A stretch of DNA of 64,000 nt from Bradyrhizobium sp. CCGUVB4N (GCF_024199945.1 NZ_JANADP010000001.1:124001-188000); one strand, 5' to 3'. Shown: positions 25,724-35,168, counted from the first letter of the stretch. Numbers and translations: made by a program. The notes: a model not told the origin generated them from the sequence alone.

Positions 25724-26263
25724 ATTCGCCGTCCCAATAGAGCCCCGGCGCCTGCCGCCAAAGACGGGCCGCGCATCAATGATGATATTCGCAATGCGCA
25801 GATCCAGCTGATCGATCAGACCGGTGACAACAAAGGCACCGTCGAGACGATGCTTGCCATCAAGATGGCCCAGGAAGCCGGCATGGATCTGGTCGAGATT
25901 TCGCCAAATGTCAGCCCTCCCGTCTGCAAGATCATGGACTACGGGAAGTATAAGTATTCCGCCCAGAAGAAAGCCGCCGAAGCCCGCAAGCGTCAGAAGA
26001 CCGTCGAGATCAAGGAGATCAAGCTCCGCCCGATGATCGACGATCACGATTATGACGTGAAGATGCGCGCGATGCTGCGGTTCTTCGAGGAGGGCGACAA
26101 GGTCAAGATCACCCTGCGCTATCGCGGCCGCGAAATGGCGCACCAGGAGATCGGCACCAAGCTGCTGGACAAGATCAAGACCGACGTCGCCGAGCTCGCC
26201 AAGGTCGAGCAGGACGCCCGGTTCGAGGGCCGTCAGGTCGTCATGGTCCTGGCGCCGCGCTGA
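25724..26263 (+). CDS. infC: Translation initiation factor IF-3
   Basis: A 179-residue IF-3 reading (M)[20 protein letters not shown] at the start. The N-terminal domain has [35 protein letters not shown] and [12 protein letters not shown]. The C-terminal domain has [19 protein letters not shown] and [17 protein letters not shown]. It checks initiator tRNA and start codon on 30S. No ATG or GTG fits the conserved start; the codon is ATT at 25724, with GGAG at 25712-25715 at correct spacing. AUU starts are known for infC and allow IF-3 to repress its own translation. The only in-frame alternative is a TTG at 25661, giving an untypical 21-residue extension. Confidence 0.95.
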   Translation: MRRPNRAPAPAAKDGPRINDDIRNAQIQLIDQTGDNKGTVETMLAIKMAQEAGMDLVEISPNVSPPVCKIMDYGKYKYSAQKKAAEARKRQKTVEIKEIKLRPMIDDHDYDVKMRAMLRFFEEGDKVKITLRYRGREMAHQEIGTKLLDKIKTDVAELAKVEQDARFEGRQVVMVLAPR

Positions 26264-26290
26264 GCGCAGCTCTTCAGGACTGAGAGTTCA

Positions 26291-26327
26291 ACGGCCCGTC
26301 CGGATCCCCGGCGGGCCGTTTTGTTGT
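26291..26327 (+). terminator. Rho-independent terminator of infC
   Basis: Stem ACGGCCCG (26291-26298) pairs with CGGGCCGT (26312-26319), with an inner CCGG/CCGG extension, and is followed by TTTTGTTGT. It lies 28 bases after the infC stop. It also overlaps the 3' end of the oppositely directed gene at 26327-26725. Confidence 0.85.
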
Positions 26328-26725
26328 CAGGTCCGCGTCGCCTGCCACGTGCCGCTGCACTGGTCTCCGGAAATGATGCCCCTCCAGGAGCCTGCCCCCG
26401 CCGCACCGCCGAGTCGACCGCCGCCGGCGGCGTGCGAGGCGCCGACCGACACCTGGACCGCAACGGCGCCGCCACGATTGACCGTGCCGGACACCCGGCC
26501 GCCGCCGGCCGACGACACCCGGCTCCCGGTGACGGTGAAGGGGACGCTGTAGCCCGAGCTGCAATTGCCGCGGGTGGTGGCGAAAGTGACATTCCAGACA
26601 CCGTCATAGCTGCGGATGCGGGCATCGGCCGTCGACGGAACGGCGGCAGCAGCAAGCACGGCGAGCAGCGCCAGATGGCGCGGACGGGCGACGACAGACA
26701 AAAGCGATTGGGAAAAATGGGCCAT
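26327..26725 (-). CDS. Small secreted protein of unknown function
   Basis: A 132-residue protein. Residues 1-35 are a signal peptide (MAHFSQSLLSVVARPRHLAL...AVPSTADA). The mature part starts RIRSYDGVWNVTFATTRGNC and is Gly/Ser/Val-rich with a repeating beta-strand look (VSSAGGGRVSGTVNRGGAV, GGGRLGGAAGAGSWRG). Two cysteines (NCSSGY and QCSGTW) may form a disulphide. I do not recognise the family; SYDGVWNV...CSGTW suggests a small beta-barrel. The start at 26725 was chosen because it places the signal peptide at the N-terminus; the frame stays open upstream. It lies on the opposite strand between infC and rpmI. Confidence 0.7.
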   Translation of the reverse strand: MAHFSQSLLSVVARPRHLALLAVLAAAAVPSTADARIRSYDGVWNVTFATTRGNCSSGYSVPFTVTGSRVSSAGGGRVSGTVNRGGAVAVQVSVGASHAAGGGRLGGAAGAGSWRGIISGDQCSGTWQATRT

Positions 26726-26948
26726 TTTGGTCCTGCTCGAGCCACACGACTTGGACAAGGATGTAGTAACTCCGAATAGTCGGCGCCCGGGTTCGGGCGG
26801 TTCATCGTTGCCAATTCGCCCGTTCTCTGTCATAAGCCCGGCCTTCATCGCCCGGCTGATTAAGGGCTGCCGTGGCGGTGTTTCGTGCGGGTTTCGCGCT
26901 TGTTCGTAAAACCTGAGCACAATCAACGCTCTAACGAGCATTTTTGAC

Positions 26949-26982
26949 GGCCAGCCGCCTTCGCGGGCGGAACTCTGTGGCC
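26949..26982 (+). promoter_or_regulatory. Hairpin in the rpmI leader
   Basis: Outer arms GGCCA (26949-26953) and TGGCC (26978-26982) enclose an inner GC hairpin CCGCC-TTCGCG-GGCGG. The structure ends five bases before AGGAGA, the ribosome site of rpmI. In other bacteria L20 controls the rpmI-rplT messenger through leader structure; whether this hairpin does so is a guess. Confidence 0.4.
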
Positions 26983-26996
26983 ATTAGGAGAGCCAA

Positions 26997-27197
26997 ATGC
27001 CCAAGCTGAAGACCAAATCGGGCGCTAAAAAGCGCTTCAAGGTGACTGCCACCGGCAAAGTGATGTTCGCCCATCGCGGCAAGCGTCACGGCATGATCAA
27101 GCGGACGAAGAAGCAGATCCGTCAGCTCCGCGGCACATCCGTGCTGTTCAAGACCGACGGCGACAACGTCAAGAAGTACTTCTTGCCGAACGCCTGA
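26997..27197 (+). CDS. rpmI: 50S ribosomal protein L35
   Basis: A 66-residue, very basic protein of standard length: [20 protein letters not shown] at the start, then [19 protein letters not shown], ending KYFLPNA. A strong AGGAGA ribosome site precedes the ATG. It is followed by rplT after 91 bases. Both would be on the same messenger. infC, the usual first gene of this operon, is separated by its own terminator and an antisense gene. Confidence 0.98.
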   Translation: MPKLKTKSGAKKRFKVTATGKVMFAHRGKRHGMIKRTKKQIRQLRGTSVLFKTDGDNVKKYFLPNA

Positions 27198-27288
27198 TCG
27201 CGTCCAGCGATCGTCGAAGATCATTGCCATCCGCGCCGCGCCTTTCGCGGCGATCCCAAACCGAAGTCATCTCTGAAGGATTTTTGTC

Positions 27289-27648
27289 ATGTCTCGCGTC
27301 AAACGCGGTGTGACCGCTCACGCCAAGCACAAGAAAGTCTACAAGGCCGCCAAGGGCTTCTACGGCCGCCGCAAGAACACCATCCGCGCCGCCAAGCCGG
27401 CCGTGGAGAAGGCCCAGCAGTACGCGTTCCGTGATCGCAAGCGCAAGAAGCGCACCTTCCGCGCGCTCTGGATCCAGCGTCTCAACGCTGCCGTCCGTCC
27501 GTTCGGCCTGACCTACAGCCGATTTATCGACGGTCTCGCCAAGTCGGGCATCACCGTGGACCGCAAGGTGCTGTCGGATCTCGCGATCCACGAGCCCGCG
27601 TCGTTCCAGGCCATCGCCGAGAAGGCCAAAGCCGCCCTCGCGGCGTAA
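27289..27648 (+). CDS. rplT: 50S ribosomal protein L20
   Basis: A 119-residue protein of standard length. The basic N-terminal extension [20 protein letters not shown] reaches into 23S rRNA, followed by [35 protein letters not shown] sequence and the C-terminal domain [20 protein letters not shown]. It nucleates 50S assembly and in several bacteria represses rpmI-rplT translation. It follows rpmI. Confidence 0.98.
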   Translation: MSRVKRGVTAHAKHKKVYKAAKGFYGRRKNTIRAAKPAVEKAQQYAFRDRKRKKRTFRALWIQRLNAAVRPFGLTYSRFIDGLAKSGITVDRKVLSDLAIHEPASFQAIAEKAKAALAA

Positions 27649-27655
27649 TACGGCA

Positions 27656-27673
27656 AGGCTGCTCTGGCAGCCT
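27656..27673. terminator. Short hairpin between rplT and a convergent gene
   Basis: A 7-bp stem AGGCTGC/GCAGCCT with loop TCTG, eight bases after the rplT stop and just before the stop of the oppositely directed gene. There is no clear T tract, so its action as a terminator is uncertain. Confidence 0.4.
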
Positions 27674-27683
27674 GGGGCTTGCG

Positions 27684-28109
27684 CTAGCGGGCCTTCGAGC
27701 CCGCAGCCTTCAGCGCGCGTTGCGAGTAACGCTGGGCGACCTCCGCCCGGCAGAATGCCGTAAACGAGAGATACATGGTGCCGGACTTGTTCCGGTACTT
27801 GACGTCGCACGCGTGCATCTCGCGCTTGTAAGCCTGCGTTTGTGCGGCACTGAGGCCGGGCTTGAAGTCCGCCTCGCATTTCTTTTCGACGGCGGCACCG
27901 AGCTGGACGTCGCCGCTCGCGGTCAGCTCGCAATCCCTGAAGACCTTCATCGCGCTCTCGCAGCTCTTCTGCGCGCTGATGGTGTCGGCGACCTCGTCCA
28001 GCGTCATGGACGTGTCCATGCAGACCATGGCGCGCGTCGGGGTGGCCGCGACCGACAGGACGATGGCCACGACGGCAAGGGAAGCGGCACGGCAGCATTT
28101 CGAAAGCAT
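27684..28109 (-). CDS. Small secreted cysteine-rich protein of unknown function
   Basis: A 141-residue protein with a signal peptide (MLSKCCRAASLAVVAIVLSV...TPTRA). The mature part has six cysteines (MVCMD, KSCES, RDCEL, KKCEA, HACDV, AFCRA), which could make three disulphides, in a helical-looking sequence with SAQTQAYKREMHACDVKYRNKSGTMYLSFTAFCRAE. I do not recognise the family. The start at 28109 is preceded by GAGGAG at good distance. It lies on the opposite strand between rplT and pheS, breaking the usual operon. Confidence 0.75.
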   Translation of the reverse strand: MLSKCCRAASLAVVAIVLSVAATPTRAMVCMDTSMTLDEVADTISAQKSCESAMKVFRDCELTASGDVQLGAAVEKKCEADFKPGLSAAQTQAYKREMHACDVKYRNKSGTMYLSFTAFCRAEVAQRYSQRALKAAGSKAR

Positions 28110-28260
28110 CGCAAAGGTCTCCTCGTATCCCCCTTGGTGCCCGGCCCCCGCGCGAGGTTCAACCCAGCTGGTCCCATGCCCGAAATGACCGGCTTTTTGC
28201 TTGACGTTACGGCCTTCGGGCGGCGACAACCCAGCCGAATTTGGCAGCAAGGATTTGACT

Positions 28261-29343
28261 GTGTCCGACCTCGCAACGCTCGAAACATCCATCCTCGACC
28301 AGATCGCCGGCGCCGGCGATGAAGCCGCGCTCGAAGCGGTGCGCGTCGCAGCCCTCGGCAAGAAGGGCTCGATCTCGGCGCTGCTTGCCACGCTCGGCAA
28401 GATGTCGCCCGACGAGCGCAAGACGCAAGGTGCGGCGATCAACCTGGCCAAGGACAAGGTCACCGAGGCGCTCGCCGCACGGCGCGACCTGCTGAAGTCC
28501 GCAGCGCTCGATGCGCGGCTGGCATCCGAAACAATCGACGTGACCTTGCCGCTTCGCGATGCCCAGGCCGAAGCCGGCCGCATCCATCCGCTGAGCCAGG
28601 TGTGGGACGAGCTGACCACGATCTTCGCCGACATGGGTTTCTCGGTCGCCGAAGGCCCCGACATCGAGACCGACGACTACAACTTCACCAAGCTGAATTT
28701 TCCGGAAGGCCATCCGGCGCGCGAGATGCACGACACGTTCTTCTTCCATCCGAAGGAGGACGGCTCGCGCATGCTGTTGCGCACCCACACCTCGCCGGTG
28801 CAGGTGCGCACCATGCTGAGCCAGAAGCCGCCGATCCGCGTGATCTGCCCGGGCCGCACCTACCGCATCGATTCGGATGCGACCCACACGCCGCAATTCC
28901 ACCAGGTCGAAGGCCTCGTCATCGACAAGCATTCGCATCTCGGCCACCTCAAATGGATCCTGCACGAGTTCTGCAAGGCGTTCTTCGAGGTCGACCACAT
29001 CAACATGCGCTTCCGGCCGTCGTTCTTCCCCTTCACCGAGCCGTCGCTGGAAGTCGACATCCAGTGCCGCCGCGACAAGGGCGAGATTCGCTTCGGTGAG
29101 GGCGAGGACTGGCTCGAGATTCTCGGCTGCGGCATGGTGCATCCGAACGTGCTGCGCGCCTGCGGCATCGATCCCGACGAGTACCAGGGTTTTGCCTGGG
29201 GCATGGGCATCGACCGCATCGCCATGCTGAAATACGGCATCGCCGACCTGCGCCAGCTGTTCGACAGCGACGTCCGCTGGCTCAACCATTACGGCTTCAA
29301 GCCGCTCGAAGTGCCGACACTCGCGGGAGGGCTGAGCTCGTGA
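28261..29343 (+). CDS. pheS: Phenylalanine--tRNA ligase alpha subunit
   Basis: A 360-residue class II synthetase subunit. A coiled-coil N-terminal arm (to about 90) contains [25 protein letters not shown]. Motif 1 is [19 protein letters not shown]; the catalytic region has [35 protein letters not shown], and motif 3 [25 protein letters not shown]. The start is the GTG at 28261 after AAGGA; the upstream open frame has no better start. Its stop overlaps the pheT start. Confidence 0.97.
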   Translation: MSDLATLETSILDQIAGAGDEAALEAVRVAALGKKGSISALLATLGKMSPDERKTQGAAINLAKDKVTEALAARRDLLKSAALDARLASETIDVTLPLRDAQAEAGRIHPLSQVWDELTTIFADMGFSVAEGPDIETDDYNFTKLNFPEGHPAREMHDTFFFHPKEDGSRMLLRTHTSPVQVRTMLSQKPPIRVICPGRTYRIDSDATHTPQFHQVEGLVIDKHSHLGHLKWILHEFCKAFFEVDHINMRFRPSFFPFTEPSLEVDIQCRRDKGEIRFGEGEDWLEILGCGMVHPNVLRACGIDPDEYQGFAWGMGIDRIAMLKYGIADLRQLFDSDVRWLNHYGFKPLEVPTLAGGLSS

Positions 29344-31748
29344 AATTCACCCTCTCCTGGCTGAAGGATCATCTCGACACCGACGAGCCGCTGGAAAAGC
29401 TCGCCGACAAGCTCACCATGATCGGGCTCGAGGTCGAGAACATCGAGGACAAGGCGAAGGCGTTGAAGCCGTTCACCATCGCGAAGGTGATCTCGGCCGA
29501 GCAGCATCCGAATGCAGATCGCTTGCGCGTCTGCATGGTCGACACCGGTGACGGTGGTGCGCCGGTGCAGGTCGTATGCGGTGCGCCGAATGCGCGCACA
29601 GGCCTCGTCAGCGTATTCTCGCCGCCCGGCACCTACATTCCCGGCAAGGACATCACGCTCGGCGTCGGCACAATCCGCGGCGTCGAGAGCCGCGGCATGC
29701 TGTGCTCGGCGGCCGAGCTGCAGATCTCCAACGACCACGACGGCATCATGGAATTGCCGGCGGATGCGCCGATCGGTGCGGGTTACGCCGAATGGGCGGC
29801 CCTTGGCGATCCCGTGATCGAGATCAACCTGACGCCGAACCGGCAGGATTGCACCGGCGTGCACGGCATCGCACGTGACCTCGCCGCCGCCGACATGGGC
29901 AAGTTCAGGGATCCCTCGATCAAGCCGATCAAGGGCGAATTCCCCTGCCCGGTGAAGGTCACGGTCGAGGACGCCGCGCTGTGCCCGGGCTTTGCGTTGC
30001 GCCTCGTGCGTGGCGTGAAGAACGGCCCGTCGCCGGAATGGCTGCAGAAGCGGCTGACCGCGATCGGGCTGCGCCCGATCAATGCGCTGGTCGACATCAC
30101 CAACTTCATGACCTACGACCGCGCGCGTCCGCTGCACGTGTTCGACGCCAAGAAGGTGGTGGGCAATCTCGTGGTGCGCCGCGCCCGCGACGGCGAGGCG
30201 CTGCTCGCGCTCGACGGCCGCGCCTACAATCTCGATCCCTCGATCTGCGTGATCGCGGACCAGCATGGCGTCGAATCGCTCGCCGGCATCATGGGCGGCG
30301 AAGCCTCGGGCTGCGACGAAAACACCACCGACGTGCTGATCGAATCGGCGCTGTGGAACGAGATCAACGTCGCCCAGACCGGCCGCAAGCTCGGCATCAA
30401 CTCCGATGCGCGCTACCGCTTCGAACGCGGCGTCGATCCGGCCTTCATGGTCCCGGGGCTCGAGCTCGCCACCAAGCTGGTGCTGGAGCTGTGCGGCGGC
30501 ACGCCGTCGGAGAACGTCGTGGTGGGCAAGACCTTCGGCGACGATCGCGTGATCGATTTCCCGCTCACCGAGGTCAAGCGTCTCTCCGGCATCGAGGTGC
30601 CGCAGGTCGAGATGAAGCGCATCCTGAGCCATCTCGGCTTCATGATGGCGGGCCCGGGCCCCGTCGTGAAGGTCGCGGCGCCGTCGTGGCGCACTGACGT
30701 GCATGGCAAGGCCGACATCGTCGAGGAGGTCGTGCGCATCTACGGCGTCGACAAGGTGCCGATGACGCCGTTCGAGCGTGGCGAGGATGCACGCAAATCC
30801 GTGCTGACGCCGCTGCAGCTTCGCACCCGCCGCGCCCGGCGCGCGCTCGCGAGCCGCGGCATGATCGAAGCCGTGACGTGGTCGTTCATCACGAAGCCCG
30901 CGGCAAAGCTGTTCGGCGGCGGCCAGCGCGAGCTCGAAGTCGCCAACCCGATCGCCGCTGACCTCTCCGACATGCGGCCGAGCCTGTTGTCGGGCCTGGT
31001 GGCAGCCGCGCAGGCCAATGCCGATCGCGGCTATGGCGACGTCGTGCTGTTCGAGGTCGGCCAGGTCTTCAAGGGCGACCGTCCGCAGGATCAGTTCATG
31101 GCGGCGAGCGGCGTGCGCCGCGGCCTTGCGTCGTCGGACGGATCGGGACGGCACTGGTCGGGCTCGGCGCAGGCCGATGTGTTCGACGCCAAGGCCGATG
31201 CGCTTGCCGTGCTGGCCGCGGCCGGCGCGCCGATGCAGGCGCTCCAGATCGTTGCCGGCGGTCCCGCCTGGCTGCATCCGGGCCGCTCCGGCACCATCCA
31301 GATCGGCCCGCAGAACGTGCTCGGCACCTTCGGCGAGATGCATCCGCGCGCGCTGGAGGCGCTCGGCGCCGACGGCCCGCTTGTCGTGTTTGAAGTCACG
31401 CTCGACCGCATTCCGGAAGCCAAGAAGAAGCCGACCCGCGCAAAACCGCTGATCGAGCTGTCGGCGTTCCAGCCGGTGTCGCGCGACTTCGCCTTCATCG
31501 TCGACCGCGCCGTGAAGGCCGGCGACATCGTGCGCGCCGCGCAGGGTGTCGACAAGAAGCTCATCACCGGCGTCAACGTGTTCGACGTCTATGAGGGCAA
31601 GGGCATCGACGACGGCAAGAAGTCGATCGGCATCGCGGTGACGATCCAGCCGCGCGAGAAGACGCTGACCGACCAGGAGATCGAGGCGGTTGCCGCGAAG
31701 ATCGTGGCGGAGGTCACGAAGAAGACCGGCGGCTCTCTGAGAGCATGA
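29340..31748 (+). CDS. pheT: Phenylalanine--tRNA ligase beta subunit
   Basis: An 802-residue subunit of full length. The tRNA-binding OB domain is at about 40-150 ([21 protein letters not shown]...), followed by the B3/B4 editing domain, B5, the class II-like core with [19 protein letters not shown], and the C-terminal anticodon-recognising FDX-ACB domain ([21 protein letters not shown]... to [17 protein letters not shown]). It starts with GTG at 29340, overlapping the pheS stop as GTGA. The final codons AGA GCA TGA lie inside a palindromic repeat (31742-31788), so the last residues are supplied by the repeat. Confidence 0.97.
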   Translation: MKFTLSWLKDHLDTDEPLEKLADKLTMIGLEVENIEDKAKALKPFTIAKVISAEQHPNADRLRVCMVDTGDGGAPVQVVCGAPNARTGLVSVFSPPGTYIPGKDITLGVGTIRGVESRGMLCSAAELQISNDHDGIMELPADAPIGAGYAEWAALGDPVIEINLTPNRQDCTGVHGIARDLAAADMGKFRDPSIKPIKGEFPCPVKVTVEDAALCPGFALRLVRGVKNGPSPEWLQKRLTAIGLRPINALVDITNFMTYDRARPLHVFDAKKVVGNLVVRRARDGEALLALDGRAYNLDPSICVIADQHGVESLAGIMGGEASGCDENTTDVLIESALWNEINVAQTGRKLGINSDARYRFERGVDPAFMVPGLELATKLVLELCGGTPSENVVVGKTFGDDRVIDFPLTEVKRLSGIEVPQVEMKRILSHLGFMMAGPGPVVKVAAPSWRTDVHGKADIVEEVVRIYGVDKVPMTPFERGEDARKSVLTPLQLRTRRARRALASRGMIEAVTWSFITKPAAKLFGGGQRELEVANPIAADLSDMRPSLLSGLVAAAQANADRGYGDVVLFEVGQVFKGDRPQDQFMAASGVRRGLASSDGSGRHWSGSAQADVFDAKADALAVLAAAGAPMQALQIVAGGPAWLHPGRSGTIQIGPQNVLGTFGEMHPRALEALGADGPLVVFEVTLDRIPEAKKKPTRAKPLIELSAFQPVSRDFAFIVDRAVKAGDIVRAAQGVDKKLITGVNVFDVYEGKGIDDGKKSIGIAVTIQPREKTLTDQEIEAVAAKIVAEVTKKTGGSLRA

Positions 31749-31788
31749 TGCCGAAAAGCGCGAAGCGGTTTTCGGACAACGTCATGCT
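31742..31788. repeat. RIME-like palindromic repeat
   Basis: A 47-bp imperfect palindrome with ends AGCATGATG and GTCATGCT and core CCGAAAAGCG...GGTTTTCGG. It resembles the short palindromic repeats widespread between rhizobial genes. The pheT stop codon at 31746-31748 is part of it, and the TSUP gene begins 16 bases after it. Confidence 0.8.
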
Positions 31789-31803
31789 CACGAGACATCG
31801 AGC

Positions 31804-32574
31804 ATGACGCTCACGGACTTCCTTCCCAAGGATGTCAGTCTCACCATCGCGATGGCGCTCTGCGCCATCGCTTTCGTTTCGGGCACCGCGCGCGGCTTTT
31901 CGGGCTTCGGCTCGGCGCTGATCTTCATGCCGCTGGCAAGCAGCGTCGCGGCGCCGCGGCTGGTTGCGGCGCTTCTCCTGGTCATCGATTTCGTCGCGGC
32001 GGCGCCGCTGCTGCCTGATGCGTGGCGGAAGGCGGATCGCAAGGCGACCGCGGTGATCGTGCTGGGCGCGCTGGTCGGTGTGCCCGTCGGCACCTATTTC
32101 CTCAGCGTGCTCGAGCCCGTCACCACGCGCTGGATCATCTCCTGCTTCGTCGCTGCGCTGCTTCTGCTGCTGCTGTCGGGCTGGCGCTATCGCGGCAAGG
32201 ACCATGCCTGGCTCTCGGTCGGCATCGGCGGCCTCTCCGGCTTTTGCAGCGGACTGGCGCAGACCGGCGGACCGCCGATCGTCGGCTATTGGCTCGGCCG
32301 CCCCATCGCTCCCATCGTGGCGCGCGCCAACATCGTGCTGTTCTTCGGCGCGTCCGATTTCTTCTCGATGGTCAGTTATGCCACCACCGGCCTGATCTCG
32401 CGCGAGTCGCTGCTGCTGTCGCTGATCGTCGGGCCGGTCTACGCGATCGGCGTCGCCTTCGGCGCATCCCTGTTCGGCCGCGCCAGCGAGATCGTGTTTC
32501 GCAGAATCTGCTATGGGCTGATCGCGATCGCAGTGATCACCGGGTTGCCGGTGCTGGACGGGGTGTTGCGCTAA
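31804..32574 (+). CDS. TauE/SafE (TSUP) family sulfite/organosulfonate exporter-type membrane protein
   Basis: A 256-residue protein with about eight transmembrane helices. The first half contains FVSGTARGFSGFGSALIFMP, the G-F-G motif of the family; the second half has GGLSGFCSGLAQTGGPPIVGYWL, the matching internal repeat with the G-G-P-P signature. TSUP proteins move sulfite, sulfoacetate or other small anions. No sulfur genes are adjacent, so the substrate is open. The start at 31804 lies directly after the palindromic repeat. Confidence 0.88.
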   Translation: MTLTDFLPKDVSLTIAMALCAIAFVSGTARGFSGFGSALIFMPLASSVAAPRLVAALLLVIDFVAAAPLLPDAWRKADRKATAVIVLGALVGVPVGTYFLSVLEPVTTRWIISCFVAALLLLLLSGWRYRGKDHAWLSVGIGGLSGFCSGLAQTGGPPIVGYWLGRPIAPIVARANIVLFFGASDFFSMVSYATTGLISRESLLLSLIVGPVYAIGVAFGASLFGRASEIVFRRICYGLIAIAVITGLPVLDGVLR

Positions 32575-32575
32575 T

Positions 32576-32601
32576 GTCGTCCTGGCGAAAGCCAGGACGA
32601 C
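32576..32601. terminator. Perfect hairpin between convergent genes
   Basis: A 10-bp perfect stem GTCGTCCTGG/CCAGGACGAC with loop CGAAAG starts two bases after the TSUP stop and ends 11 bases before the stop of the convergent amine-oxidase gene. It resembles one end of the family A repeats at 35169 and 63659 with altered but paired stem bases. It likely acts in both directions. Confidence 0.6.
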
Positions 32602-32611
32602 GCGAGAATGA

Positions 32612-34000
32612 TTACTGCCTTGGCGCGCGACGCTTCTTCGTCGACTGCGTCGGCACTTCGGCCGGCTCGTCCTTCAGCGCGCCAATTTTACGGAGCGCGG
32701 CGTCGGCCGCGCGCTCGCCGCTGTCCCAGGCGCCGTCGACCGTGCCCCACAGCGTCTCATGCGTGGCTTCGCCGGCGAGGAACACATTGCCGATCGGCTC
32801 GCTCAGGATTTTTCGCGACAGCTGGCCGCCGGGAGAGGCTGCCGACATCGCGCCCATGACATAGGGCGAGGCATTCCAGCGCGTCACGGCCGTCTTCTGC
32901 ACATTGGCGGCCGCTTCGCTACCGAACAGCTTCGTGATCCATTCCCTGGCGAAGGCCGCCATTGCCTTCTCGCCCTGCTCGGAGAGATCGCGGCCGAACG
33001 AGCCGCCGACGTCGATCGAGCACAGTGAGGATCCGCCGATATTGGCGAACATCAGCGCGGTGCGCGTCGAATTGCTCTGCTCGATCAGGATGTCGTCGCG
33101 CGAGAGCCCGAGCGGATTTCCCGGCAGTTGCAGCACGATGTGATCGTAGCTACCGAGCGTGAGCTTCGACGCAGCATCGAGCGTGCGCTTGGGAATGTCG
33201 GGCGCAAACTTGATCGCGCCGCTCGTGAGCACGTTGGTCGAGACGGTGATGATAGCGGCGCGCGCGGCGATCTTGCCCGCTTGCGTCTCCACGCTGACGT
33301 CGCGATTGCTCCAGATGATCCGGCTTGCCGGGGTCGAAAGCACGACCGGCGCCTGCTCGCCGAGCTTGGCAATGAGGGTGCCGAGACCCTGGCGGCAGGC
33401 GATCGGAGCGTTGCGGTCCTGCGCACGCGCCTTGTCGATCGCCGACAGCTCTTTCAGGTCCTTGCCGGCAAAGCTCGCACCGAGCACGAACTCGGCGGCG
33501 CCCGCCCAATCGCCGAGCTCTTTTGGCAGGACCGATGCGCAGGACGTATCGAGCTTGCCGCGCGCGGCCTCGTCGATCGCACGGTTGGCGCGCACCAGCG
33601 CTGCCAAAAACTCCTCGGTCTCGCCCGCGCGGGCATTGCGGCGGCCGATGCGCATCTTCTGGCCGGACGGTGCCGGCGAGACGTCGAGCCCGGCACTGCG
33701 CGCCAGCCGGATCATCGGGTTGGTGTCGGGATTGTGCATCCAGCGCGCACCGCGATCGAACGGGACGTCGAAGGTGGTGCTGTCGGTGATGCAGCGCCCG
33801 CCGATCTGCGAGGCTGCCTCCACCACGACCACCTTACGATTGGCCGCCATGACGCGCCGCGCTGCAGCGATGCCGGCCGCACCTGCGCCGATCACGACAA
33901 TGTCAGCCTCGCGCGGCAGGGGTGCGGCAGTTGCGCCCAGGACCGGCATCGCAGCAAAGGCCGCCGACGCCGATAGGAAGCTGCGGCGCGTGATTGTCAT
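32612..34000 (-). CDS. Tat-exported FAD-dependent amine oxidase
   Basis: A 462-residue flavoprotein. The N-terminus MTITRRSFLSASAAFAAMP is a twin-arginine signal. FAD-binding GxGxxG is IVVIGAGAAGIAAARRV, followed by VVVVEAASQIGGRCITDS and GARWMHN, the monoamine oxidase signature. The C-terminal FAD contact is FLAGEATHETLWGTVDGAWDSGERAA. It oxidises an amine to aldehyde with release of ammonia and hydrogen peroxide, probably in the periplasm. The start at 34000 places the Tat motif at residue 5. It is divergent from the cysteine-hydrolase gene at 34188. Confidence 0.9.
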   Translation of the reverse strand: MTITRRSFLSASAAFAAMPVLGATAAPLPREADIVVIGAGAAGIAAARRVMAANRKVVVVEAASQIGGRCITDSTTFDVPFDRGARWMHNPDTNPMIRLARSAGLDVSPAPSGQKMRIGRRNARAGETEEFLAALVRANRAIDEAARGKLDTSCASVLPKELGDWAGAAEFVLGASFAGKDLKELSAIDKARAQDRNAPIACRQGLGTLIAKLGEQAPVVLSTPASRIIWSNRDVSVETQAGKIAARAAIITVSTNVLTSGAIKFAPDIPKRTLDAASKLTLGSYDHIVLQLPGNPLGLSRDDILIEQSNSTRTALMFANIGGSSLCSIDVGGSFGRDLSEQGEKAMAAFAREWITKLFGSEAAANVQKTAVTRWNASPYVMGAMSAASPGGQLSRKILSEPIGNVFLAGEATHETLWGTVDGAWDSGERAADAALRKIGALKDEPAEVPTQSTKKRRAPRQ

Positions 34001-34187
34001 GTCATGGTTTCCGGAGACTTGCAGCGAACGGGAACAGCAAGCGAACCTTGCCGCATCTGATGTTGCGCAGCAACCATCATGGTGAATCAATCGTGCTTGA
34101 CCTCACAGACCCATGAACTGAATTGCAACAGGTTTCGACCATGATACAGATGGAAAAAAGATGGCCAGAAAGGCCCAGGGGGAGTTC

Positions 34188-35162
34188 ATGGGGACGGTCC
34201 TAGATTCAGTCGGCAAGGTGATTGCCGCGTACCTCTCGAAGGAGGTGCCGGGCTACGAGCCGTTCACGCCGAGCGACCCCGAGCACCTGCGCGGCGTGAT
34301 CCAGCCCGGCGACGTGATGCTGGTCGAGGGCAACAACCGCATCTCCGGCATCATCAAATATCTGACGCAGTCGACCTGGTCGCATGCCGCGCTCTATGTC
34401 GGCCCGGTCGAAGGCGCGGTCGAGCCCAACGGCGAGCCGCATGTGCTGATCGAGGCCAATATCGGCGAAGGCGTCACCTCCGCGCCGCTGTCGAAATATT
34501 TTCCGTACCACACCCGCGTCTGTCGCCCGGTCGGGCTGTCCTATGAGGACCGCACCACGGTGTGCCGCTATGCGATCAACCGCATCGGCTTCGGCTACGA
34601 CACCAAGAACATCATCGATCTGATGCGCTTCCTGTTCCCGCTGCCGATACCGCAACGATGGCGGCGACGCATGATCGCGATCGGGTCGGGCGATCCGACC
34701 AAGATCATCTGCTCGGCGCTGATCGCACAGGCCTTCGACGCCGTGCGCTATCCGATCCTGCCGAAGATCACCAAGGCCGGCAGCCGCGCCGCCCGCCGCG
34801 AGATCCTGCACATCCGCGATTCCTCGCTCTACATGCCCCGCGACTTCGACATCTCGCCCTATTTCGAAGTGGTCAAACCCACCATCGTGCACGGCTTCGA
34901 CTACACAGCCTTGCACTGGGCCGACAAGCAAAAGCCGCTCGAGGAGGTAGCGGGCTCATTCGGTGTGTTTCCAGAAACGCTCCGTGCGCCGCCGCTCGTT
35001 CCTGAAGCGATTGACGAAGAAGCGCCGGCTGAGGTTTCGGCTGAGCAAGTGAGTGCGGAAGCGGTTCAACGCGACACCGACTCCGAGCGTTTCCCGCTGC
35101 TGAAGCGGCTGGCGATGTACCGCCCACGGCGCCGCCGGCTAGCTCGCGAAAGAGCTGCATAA
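34188..35162 (+). CDS. YiiX/permuted NlpC/P60-like cysteine hydrolase
   Basis: About 324 residues starting MGTVLDSVGKVIAAYL. The permuted papain-like order is visible: the His comes first in STWSHAALYVG (about 63-73), an acidic residue follows in EANIGEGV, and the Cys comes later in IICSALIAQAFD. Before the His lies IQPGDVMLVEGNNRISGIIKYL, as in YiiX/YebB proteins. Such enzymes hydrolyse peptide or lipid amide/ester bonds. The C-terminal 80 residues are basic at the very end (YRPRRRRLARERAA). The start at 34188 has AGGGGGAG in front; an ATG at 34161 is the alternative. No signal peptide is evident. Confidence 0.8.
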   Translation: MGTVLDSVGKVIAAYLSKEVPGYEPFTPSDPEHLRGVIQPGDVMLVEGNNRISGIIKYLTQSTWSHAALYVGPVEGAVEPNGEPHVLIEANIGEGVTSAPLSKYFPYHTRVCRPVGLSYEDRTTVCRYAINRIGFGYDTKNIIDLMRFLFPLPIPQRWRRRMIAIGSGDPTKIICSALIAQAFDAVRYPILPKITKAGSRAARREILHIRDSSLYMPRDFDISPYFEVVKPTIVHGFDYTALHWADKQKPLEEVAGSFGVFPETLRAPPLVPEAIDEEAPAEVSAEQVSAEAVQRDTDSERFPLLKRLAMYRPRRRRLARERAA

Positions 35163-35168
35163 ACAGCA

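Noticed and set aside
29289..31343. A 684-codon open frame antisense to pheT
   Set aside because: It is opposite a highly conserved gene, has biased composition (His, Arg, Ala-rich) and no recognisable domain; long antisense frames are common at this GC content.
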